DNA of 7,303 nucleotides from an uncultured Clostridia bacterium (GTDB lineage Bacteria; Bacillota; Clostridia; Christensenellales; UBA1242): contig CAKVOF010000046.1 of assembly GCA_934778125.1 (NCBI GenBank), positions 1-7,303 of the forward strand. Direction: 5' to 3'. Position numbers and translations under genes: made by a program. The notes under the pieces were generated by a model, which was given only the letters and a program-made list of their open reading frames with translations, had not been told where the DNA came from and did no database searches. Every line of letters starts with the position of its first letter. Position 1 is the first letter of the stretch. This document shows, one piece after another, positions 1 to 4,696 of this stretch.

Positions 1-557
1 ACCCAGTGCCAAGGCAAGTTGATGAAGTAAGATGCTTTAATGCGATTGCTTTGGAAAAAGATGTTGATGGAGTTAATCAATCGTCATTTGGAGGTGTGGC
101 GTGTTCTAAAAAGGGTTTTGCTTGTGCAACGGCCCTTGGAATGATTAAAATATTAGAACATTATAACATTGATGTTGAAGGAAAACACGCGGTAGTTGTG
201 GGGAGAAGTAATATTGTGGGGAAACCTATGGCGATGTTGCTTTTAAACAAAAATGCAACAGTTACTATTTGCCATTCTAAAACAATTGGTTTGGAAAAAA
301 TATTGAAAAAAGCAGATATCGTGGTTGGAGCAGTTGGTAAGCCAAAATTTATTAAAGCCGAGTGGTTAAAAAGGGGAGTTGTGCTTTTAGATGCTGGTTA
401 TAATGAAGGAAATATTGGTGATATTGATATGGAGAATGCAAAGCTAAAAGCAAAGGCTTATACACCTGTTCCTGGTGGCGTTGGTCCAATGACAATCGCT
501 TCACTTATGACTCAAACGGTTATAAGTGCGGAAAAATTGGCAGAAGAAAACTGTTAA
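1..557 (+). CDS. folD: FolD bifunctional methylenetetrahydrofolate dehydrogenase/cyclohydrolase, 5'-truncated
   Basis: FolD interconverts 5,10-methylene-, methenyl- and 10-formyl-tetrahydrofolate in the cytosol, using NADP(+), and supplies one-carbon units for purine and formyl-Met synthesis. The open frame enters from outside the window (first full codon at base 3, a Pro) and ends at TAA 555-557. About 184 residues remain of a family usually near 285, so the N-terminal catalytic part with the Tyr/Lys pair is off the window. The GTG at 6 is an internal Val, not a start: P-V-P here matches the end of the conserved Q-L-P-L-P block. Visible signatures, counting that Val as 1, are K-D-V-D-G (18-22) with the folate-contacting Asp, the dinucleotide-binding G-R-S-N-I-V-G-K-P (66-74), and the C-terminal P-V-P-G-G-V-G-P-M-T (154-163). 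The usual P-C-T-P-x-G block reads C-A-T-A-L-G (40-45), which is divergent. The family call is secure. Confidence 0.96.
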   Translation, partial: PVPRQVDEVRCFNAIALEKDVDGVNQSSFGGVACSKKGFACATALGMIKILEHYNIDVEGKHAVVVGRSNIVGKPMAMLLLNKNATVTICHSKTIGLEKILKKADIVVGAVGKPKFIKAEWLKRGVVLLDAGYNEGNIGDIDMENAKLKAKAYTPVPGGVGPMTIASLMTQTVISAEKLAEENC

Positions 558-1067
558 GTTTGCAAATATATTTATTTAAATTACTTAAAGAACATTGTAA
601 ATAAAAATAACTAAAATTAAATAAGTCGCTTCAGTTTAAATTTTAAGATGTAAAAAGCACCTTAAACCTTAAGTTTATTAGAAAAATTTAAAGTTCGAAT
701 ATTATATTTTATGGAAATTGGTTGTTTTTTAAAATCGTGTCATAGGGAATCTTGTGGTTGTGCTTAAGTCAACAATTACTGTTCCATAAAAAACACGCCT
801 TCTAAAAACATTCCTACAAATGCAATTTAAGTTGAATGCTCCGTTGCAACAAGTTCTTCCGCGGTTTATATTGCATTGATTACAAAATGGCATAAGCACC
901 TCTTATAATTATTAAAGTGAAAATTTTGAATTTGTTAAATTAGAATTTTGTCATTAGGAATATATTTAATTCTATTTGAAAATATTTAAAGCGAGTGATG
1001 CAAATAAATATTTCCAATATAGTATTTTATTTCAAAAAAAATTAAAAAGTTAATAAAGGAAAACAAT
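558..1067. other. 510-base intergenic region between folD and the MBL hydrolase
   Basis: No convincing gene is present and no canonical intrinsic terminator follows folD. The stretch is AT-rich with stop codons in all frames. It holds a tiny Cys-rich reading frame at 711-767 (18 codons, no clear ribosome binding site), a nested imperfect hairpin at 736-797 (outer arms CGTGT/ACACG, then GGAA/TTCC, then GTTG/CAAC), and an AT-only imperfect stem at 920-949. A TTGAAA at 976-981 could be a -35 for the downstream gene, but the hexamers at standard spacing are poor. A TATAAT at 904-909 has no good -35. I cannot name a promoter here. Confidence 0.6.
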
Positions 1068-1703
1068 ATGGAGATAAGTAGGATTGTTGCTGGTGAGTAT
1101 AGGTGCAATAACTATGTGGTGAGTTGCAACGGTAAAGCAATTTTAATAGATGCAAGTTTGGAAGTTGATAAATTAGAAAATGCTTTGAAAAAAAGCAATG
1201 CAACACTTGAGGCGGTGTTTATAACTCATTCACATTTTGACCATATATTGAATCTTGATAAGATAATTGAAAAGTTTAATGTTAGTGTTTATATAAGTGA
1301 AAGCGGAAAAGAAAACGTTAAAGATCCGCATAAGAATGTTAGTGAAATAACTGATAGCCCGTTTGGGATAAAACACACCGATAACTTTAAAGTTTTAAGA
1401 GAGGGGGATTGTTTAGAAGTTTTAGGTGGACTAAAAATGAAAGTTATTGAATCTAAAGGACATTGTGATAGTTCACTTTGTTATATTTTAGGTGATGTTA
1501 TGTTCACTGGAGACACTCTTTTTGCAGGGACTTATGGCAGAGTGGACTTATGGAATTCTAGTTCGCAAGATATGGCTAAATCTCTAGCTAAGTTATATAA
1601 AATTGGAGAAATAACCACATACTATCCTGGACATGGCTATTCTTTTGATAGTGAAAATATGAAAAACACTATATCGAGTTGCCTAAAAAAAGAGTTAAAC
1701 TAA
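1068..1703 (+). CDS. Metallo-beta-lactamase fold hydrolase, glyoxalase II-like
   Basis: A 211-residue cytosolic protein of the MBL-fold hydrolase family, in the glyoxalase II/YcbL-like branch. Metal ligands are visible in order: T-H-S-H-F-D-H (53-59; His54, His56, Asp58, His59), His132 in K-G-H-C-D-S-S, Asp149 in F-T-G-D-T-L-F (146-152), and His189 in Y-P-G-H-G (186-190). This is a complete dinuclear metal site. The G-D-T-L-F-A-G-T-Y-G-R-V-D-L block is typical of GloB-like members. At 211 residues it is the short form without the extended C-terminal substrate domain of classical glyoxalase II, so the thioester substrate cannot be assigned. Around His132 the usual T-P-G-H-T-x-G-S reads S-K-G-H-C-D-S-S, a mild divergence. 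The ATG at 1068 has AAAGGA at 1055-1060, seven bases upstream. There is no signal peptide or membrane segment. The gene stands alone between long or promoter-bearing gaps. Confidence 0.92.
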   Translation: MEISRIVAGEYRCNNYVVSCNGKAILIDASLEVDKLENALKKSNATLEAVFITHSHFDHILNLDKIIEKFNVSVYISESGKENVKDPHKNVSEITDSPFGIKHTDNFKVLREGDCLEVLGGLKMKVIESKGHCDSSLCYILGDVMFTGDTLFAGTYGRVDLWNSSSQDMAKSLAKLYKIGEITTYYPGHGYSFDSENMKNTISSCLKKELN

Positions 1704-1743
1704 TTAATAAGGCTTGCTATTTAGGTGCATTCAACAATTTTCG

Positions 1744-1774
1744 ACAATGGGTATTGAAATTAGTAGACCATTGT
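1744..1774. promoter_or_regulatory. Inverted repeat around the -35 of the two-gene cassette (possible operator)
   Basis: ACAATGG (1744-1750) and its exact reverse complement CCATTGT (1768-1774) are separated by 17 bases. They bracket the -35 hexamer and run up to the extended -10. Arm centres are 24 bases apart, so they face roughly similar sides of the helix. The position upstream of the transcription start makes an RNA hairpin irrelevant and favours a DNA-binding protein site. The repressor is unknown; one of the cassette's own proteins is an obvious candidate by analogy with autoregulated modules. Confidence 0.4.
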
Positions 1775-1782
1775 GATATACT
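1754..1782 (+). promoter_or_regulatory. Sigma-A type promoter with extended -10
   Basis: TTGAAA (1754-1759), a 17-base spacer, then TATACT (1777-1782), preceded by TGA so that the -10 is of the extended TGn type. Each hexamer matches the consensus at five of six positions. Transcription should begin near 1789, giving a leader of only about 14 bases that consists almost entirely of the AAGGTGG ribosome binding site (1791-1797) before the ATG at 1803. This is the best promoter in the window and gives the following two genes their own transcription unit. Confidence 0.8.
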
Positions 1783-1802
1783 AACAACACAAGGTGGTGG
1801 AT

Positions 1803-2954
1803 ATGAAAAGAACAAATAACTTTACTCAAACTCAAACAAATGCAACGCGTAGGGTAACCTTAGCTGAAGAGTTGGATAATTTCGAGGAAGAGTTATTCAC
1901 TCATAGGCCAACAATATCAAAAGGCTCAAGAAATTTAGAGCAAATTGAAAGGCTAAAAATAAGAAAAAGAAATTTGCCAAAGTTTGTTGAAAAGATAGAT
2001 ACATATTGCAACAGGCATTTAGGTTTTAATCATAAGACAAGTTATGGGATTGATGATAAGTATTCAATAGGCGATATCCCAACTGTTTTTAGCGGTCCAG
2101 ACTACGACACTCAAAAATTACCTATGGGGTATAGCGATGAGTTTAGAGAAAAGCTGATGGCTTGCCCTAAGTATAGAATTTTTGAAACTATGAAAATGCG
2201 AGCTTTGCCAGATTTTGTTAAGAGTAAAGCAAAAGTTGCTACTCAATTTCATATTTTTGAAACGTATTATGTGGGAATTGTTGATGGTCAGGCAGTGCTA
2301 TTTAAAGAAGAAGTTATGTACCCAACTAAAAGAAATCCAATTTCAGGCTCTGAAAAAGAAGAAGATGGCAATTATGTGGGCTACACTCAAAATTCAGGAG
2401 ACTACGAATTGAAAGCAATTATAGGTGGCAGTGCGAATGGAGTTTTGGAACTGTGCAGATTTGACCATAATCGTCAACACGGAAATGTGTTTGATAGTTC
2501 TGGCGGTTGCGGAATACATAATTATCCAATAAATAATTCACATGTTCACTACAACACTCTAATGTTTCAAGTGGCTTTTCCTAATAGTCAAGATTCAGCC
2601 GATGCTTATGAAGTGAACACTAGAGAACTTTCGTTTCCGCTATGTGTTAGAGCGATAAGAAATTCATTAAATATGCCGATGATGCAAACACTTTTACATA
2701 CAGGTGTTGATGAAAAAACATCAATTGCTGATGCTGGAAGAAAGTGTGATGAAATATATTACGATTCTGTGAGTTTGAATGGCAGAATGATAGATAGGTT
2801 TGAATATGAGCTAGATAGGTTTAGGTCTTTGAACGCATCTCAAATTATTGATGATTCACATAAACCAATAATTAAAGGTGAATTTGAAAAGAATAACGAA
2901 ATGCAAGAAAAAAATCTTGGATATGATGCTTTTGAAAGTATGAATATAAAATAG
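1803..2954 (+). CDS. Hypothetical protein with a His-rich R-F-D-H...H-V-H cluster, first gene of a two-gene cassette
   Basis: A 383-residue protein of a family I do not recognise. The ATG at 1803 is chosen over the in-frame GTG at 1794 because AAGGTGG (1791-1797) lies five bases before it and would overlap the GTG. The N-terminus is polar (F-T-Q-T-Q-T, residues 7-12) and then rich in charged residues to about 60. There is no signal peptide or membrane segment, so it is probably cytosolic. The most motif-like part is C-R-F-D-H (218-222), His226, His239 and S-H-V-H (246-249), which could bind metal or form an active site. The block resembles, loosely, the R-x-D ... H-x-H patterns I associate with small proteins encoded beside DUF1828 genes (DUF6978/TumE-type); this is memory-based and unproven. 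The C-terminal 60 residues are acidic/polar and look flexible. It has a dedicated promoter, and the next gene follows after 13 bases, so the two are translated from one message. Base composition matches its neighbours. Confidence 0.85.
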   Translation: MKRTNNFTQTQTNATRRVTLAEELDNFEEELFTHRPTISKGSRNLEQIERLKIRKRNLPKFVEKIDTYCNRHLGFNHKTSYGIDDKYSIGDIPTVFSGPDYDTQKLPMGYSDEFREKLMACPKYRIFETMKMRALPDFVKSKAKVATQFHIFETYYVGIVDGQAVLFKEEVMYPTKRNPISGSEKEEDGNYVGYTQNSGDYELKAIIGGSANGVLELCRFDHNRQHGNVFDSSGGCGIHNYPINNSHVHYNTLMFQVAFPNSQDSADAYEVNTRELSFPLCVRAIRNSLNMPMMQTLLHTGVDEKTSIADAGRKCDEIYYDSVSLNGRMIDRFEYELDRFRSLNASQIIDDSHKPIIKGEFEKNNEMQEKNLGYDAFESMNIK

Positions 2955-2967
2955 AAAGGTGAAATAA

Positions 2968-3333
2968 ATGGAAAACAACACAATCGATAGTATTATTGAG
3001 ATTATCAAAAATAGTGCAAAACCAATTAAATATAGCGAAAACACTTATTTAATAACAACACCATTTTTTAATAATCTAGGTGAACCTTTCACTGTGGCGG
3101 TTGTTATAATATCGGATAATAGTTTTATTTTAACCGATTTAGGACACACGTTAGAGGGAATGAAAGATGTTTTAAACAATGTTATTTTAGAGGCAAAAAT
3201 AAATAAAATAATGGAAAAAATGAATGTTAAATGCGTTGATGGGCAAATATTTATAAAAACCGATAATGAATCATTGCTTTTTGCTTATGATTTACTAATT
3301 AGAAGTTTAATTTTGATTGATAATATTATATAA
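2968..3333 (+). CDS. DUF1828 domain protein, second gene of the cassette
   Basis: A 121-residue protein. The ATG at 2968 has AAAGGTG at 2955-2961, six bases upstream and directly after the stop of the preceding gene, so translation is probably coupled. The pattern fits the DUF1828 family as I know it: a short N-terminal helix, T-P-F (31-33) opening a beta-rich segment, hydrophobic strands (43-49), the signature I-L-T-D-L-G-x-T-L (54-62), an L-x-N-x-I-L helix region (69-75), a G-x-I-F-I strand (92-96), and a hydrophobic helix ending L-I-R-S-L-I-L-I-D-N (110-119). Many DUF1828 proteins carry a DUF1829 domain after this; it is absent here. The biochemical role of DUF1828 is unknown to me. Pairing with an upstream His-rich protein under one promoter suggests a two-component module, with this smaller protein as a possible partner, antitoxin or regulator (inference). 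It is followed by a terminator 92 bases downstream. Confidence 0.85.
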   Translation: MENNTIDSIIEIIKNSAKPIKYSENTYLITTPFFNNLGEPFTVAVVIISDNSFILTDLGHTLEGMKDVLNNVILEAKINKIMEKMNVKCVDGQIFIKTDNESLLFAYDLLIRSLILIDNII

Positions 3334-3387
3334 CATTATTTTTATTATGTTTTATAGAGCGATTTATTTAGAATCTTTTAACACAAA

Positions 3388-3401
3388 AAATGTTAACATT
3401 T
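3388..3401. repeat. Perfect 14-bp palindrome after the DUF1828 gene
   Basis: AAATGTTAACATTT is its own reverse complement. It lies between the stop of the DUF1828 gene and the terminator. It has no loop, so it is more plausible as a symmetric protein-binding site than as an RNA hairpin. In DNA this AT-rich, chance is a real alternative. Confidence 0.35.
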
Positions 3402-3425
3402 AGTTAATGAATTTTTAAACTATCA

Positions 3426-3467
3426 AAAAAGGAACAGTGCATTCCAATTTTCGCATTGTTCCTTTTT
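3426..3467 (+). terminator. Intrinsic terminator, probably bidirectional
   Basis: Left arm 3426-3440 (AAAAA then GGAACAGTGC) pairs with right arm 3453-3467 (GCATTGTTCC then TTTTT). The ten-base core has one G-U wobble, extended by five A-T pairs, around a 12-base loop. It ends the two-gene cassette on the + strand. Read on the - strand it also ends in a T-run, so it could stop transcription coming from comF. In that case the comF message would carry a 3' tail of about 410 bases containing the hairpin series at 3567-3849. Confidence 0.88.
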
Positions 3468-3566
3468 ATATTTTGTTAGTTTCAAAAGCACTAGCTCTAG
3501 TTAGATTTTTTTATTTAATCCGATATAATATATTATCGATTTTATGTGTTTATGTTTATTGCTAAT

Positions 3567-3849
3567 ATCACACATTATAAACTATGTGATGTTAAAATTT
3601 GAGCAAGTCAAATTTTAAGTTGCTAACCGCAACTCCTTGATGAATCAAGGTATCACAGTTTTGATTCTGCGTCAGTTTATATCAAATGCCACTTCGTGTC
3701 GCTTGTATAAACTTCCTTGAGTATAAACTATAGGAAGTAAATTTTGAAACAAGTTCAAAATTTGTGCTAAAGCACTGCAAAGATACTCTTTGCTCTTCCA
3801 GTTTTGATTAACATCAGTTGCTGGCAAGTATTCCTTCGGGCTGTTTGCC
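3567..3849. other. Tandem series of about 11 hairpins (possible structured RNA or palindromic element)
   Basis: Contiguous inverted repeats with almost no linkers: 3567-3590 (ATCACA/TGTGAT), 3592-3618 (perfect 11 bp, loop GCAAG), 3618-3634 (AGTTGC/GCAACT), 3635-3650 (CCTTGA/TCAAGG, loop TGAA), 3674-3713 (8-bp base AGTTTATA/TATAAACT, then an imperfect upper stem closed by CAC-TTC-GTG), 3711-3738 (perfect 7 bp ACTTCCT/AGGAAGT plus an inner AGT/ACT), 3739-3763 (perfect 10 bp, loop ACAAG), 3764-3775 (GTGC/GCAC), 3777-3793 (perfect 7 bp, loop TAC), 3798-3824 (CCAG/CTGG with inner TGAT/ATCA), and 3823-3849 (8 bp with two wobbles, internal loop, then CC-TTCG-GG). The stems differ in sequence, so this is not a CRISPR. 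The UUCG tetraloop would be correct only in + strand RNA. No known RNA family was recognised. Confidence 0.7.
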
Positions 3850-3878
3850 GACAACTTCCGATAATATTAAACTATATA

Positions 3879-4601
3879 TTATATTGCTTTATTTCTAATT
3901 GCGTGGGCAATCGTTAGAGAATAAACTTCTTTGGCTTTTGCCTTCTTTAAAACTTTTGCACATTCATCTATGGTTGCTCCAGTTGTGTAAACATCATCAA
4001 TAATGAGTATTGTTTTCCCCTTAACGCTTTCTTTTGAAACAACTTCAAACGCATTTTCCATATTGGTTTTTCTTTCTTCCATAGAAAGTAGTGATTGCTT
4101 TGGTGTGTTTTTGATTCTAATTAAAACATTGTTTGATAATTTCATATTTAGTTTCTTAGCAAACTCGTTTGCAATAAGTTCGCTTTGATTAAATCCGCGA
4201 GCATTTAGTCTTTCTTTATGAAGTGGAATAGGAATAATTAGATCTGCAGTTATTCCGCTTTCTAAATATTTTTGAATCATAAATGGTATAAAAACTGAGC
4301 TTAGATATTTTTTATTATTGTATTTATAATCCACGATTAAATCTGAAATTGGTGAAGAGTATGAGAAACAACTAAAATTTCTTTTAAATTCGTGGTGATC
4401 ATTTTTGCAATGCATACAATAGTTTGCGAGAGTGCCTAAAGGCTCTCCGCAACGCAAACATACTTTTGTTGAGATGTATGGAAGTTTCACCAAACATTTA
4501 TCACAAAAGTCATATGAGTTATAAATTATTTCTTTTCCGCAACAAGCACATTTAAAATGATTTGGATAAATAGCTTGTTTTATTACATTTAATATTTTCA
4601 T
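3879..4601 (-). CDS. comF: ComF-family phosphoribosyltransferase-like protein
   Basis: A 240-residue protein of the ComF/GntX family, which is linked to DNA uptake and handling of single-stranded DNA during natural transformation in competent species. The exact reaction is not settled. The N-terminus has paired cysteines for zinc: C18-x-x-C21 with C33-x-x-C36, then C48-x-x-C51 with C62-x-x-C65. A phosphoribosyltransferase-type domain follows, with the family signature R-L-N-A-R-G-F-N-Q-S (131-140) and the PRPP-binding I-I-D-D-V-Y-T-T-G-A-T (200-210, Asp202/Asp203). Length and domain order are normal. The ATG at 4601 has AAGG four bases upstream. It lies 95 bases downstream of recD2 on the same strand with no clear terminator between, so it is probably transcribed with it. 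A recD2-comF order is familiar from Clostridia. The presence of comF does not by itself show competence. Confidence 0.94.
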   Translation of the reverse strand: MKILNVIKQAIYPNHFKCACCGKEIIYNSYDFCDKCLVKLPYISTKVCLRCGEPLGTLANYCMHCKNDHHEFKRNFSCFSYSSPISDLIVDYKYNNKKYLSSVFIPFMIQKYLESGITADLIIPIPLHKERLNARGFNQSELIANEFAKKLNMKLSNNVLIRIKNTPKQSLLSMEERKTNMENAFEVVSKESVKGKTILIIDDVYTTGATIDECAKVLKKAKAKEVYSLTIAHAIRNKAI

Positions 4602-4666
4602 TTTTCCTTGGTGTTGTTTTAAATTTTAATGTTTATATTTGTGAAATAATTAGTTTTAAATCACAC

Positions 4667-4693
4667 TTATCTAATTAAATATTAATTAGATAA
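4667..4693. repeat. Perfect 12-bp inverted repeat between recD2 and comF
   Basis: TTATCTAATTAA (4667-4678), the spacer ATA, and TTAATTAGATAA (4682-4693). It begins three bases after the recD2 stop on the - strand. In the recD2-comF message it folds into an uninterrupted 12-bp stem with a three-base loop, but no T-run follows, so it is not a standard terminator. It might stabilise the upstream message, mark a processing site, attenuate comF, or bind a dimeric protein. Confidence 0.65.
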
Positions 4694-4696
4694 AGC

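Larger units (their letters stand above)
3334..3878. other. 545-base convergent intergenic region
   Basis: The cassette (+) and comF (-) converge on this gap. It holds a palindrome (3388-3401), the terminator (3426-3467), an AT-rich imperfect hairpin at 3517-3541 with one bulged base, and then the dense hairpin series described separately. The only reading frame of any length (3672-3854, - strand) lies entirely inside the hairpins and has no ribosome binding site or recognisable domain, so I do not call a gene. Weak promoter-like hexamers on the + strand (TTGTTA at 3473-3478, TCTAGT at 3496-3501, spacer 17) could drive the hairpin region but are poor. Confidence 0.7.

Noticed and set aside
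1794..1802. GTG start at 1794 for the 383-residue protein
   Set aside because: It overlaps the AAGGTGG site that serves the ATG at 1803, and the predicted transcript would begin only about five bases before it.
2215..2412. 65-codon + strand frame inside the 383-residue gene, and the similar frame at 4003-4188 opposite comF
   Set aside because: Both are out-of-frame shadows of well-supported genes.
2856..3044. 62-codon hydrophobic frame on the - strand (resembling a membrane peptide)
   Set aside because: It is antisense to the end of one gene and the start of the next. Runs of Phe, Ile and Leu are expected from the complement of Lys/Asn/Glu-rich coding DNA.
3567..3849. CRISPR array or tRNA cluster as explanation for the hairpin region
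   Set aside because: There is no repeated unit with spacers, and no cloverleaf with the conserved T-loop and D-loop bases could be found.
3672..3854. 60-codon open frame on the - strand downstream of comF
   Set aside because: It lies wholly within the hairpin series, has no ribosome binding site and no recognisable domain. Its openness is explained by chance in structured repeat-like DNA.
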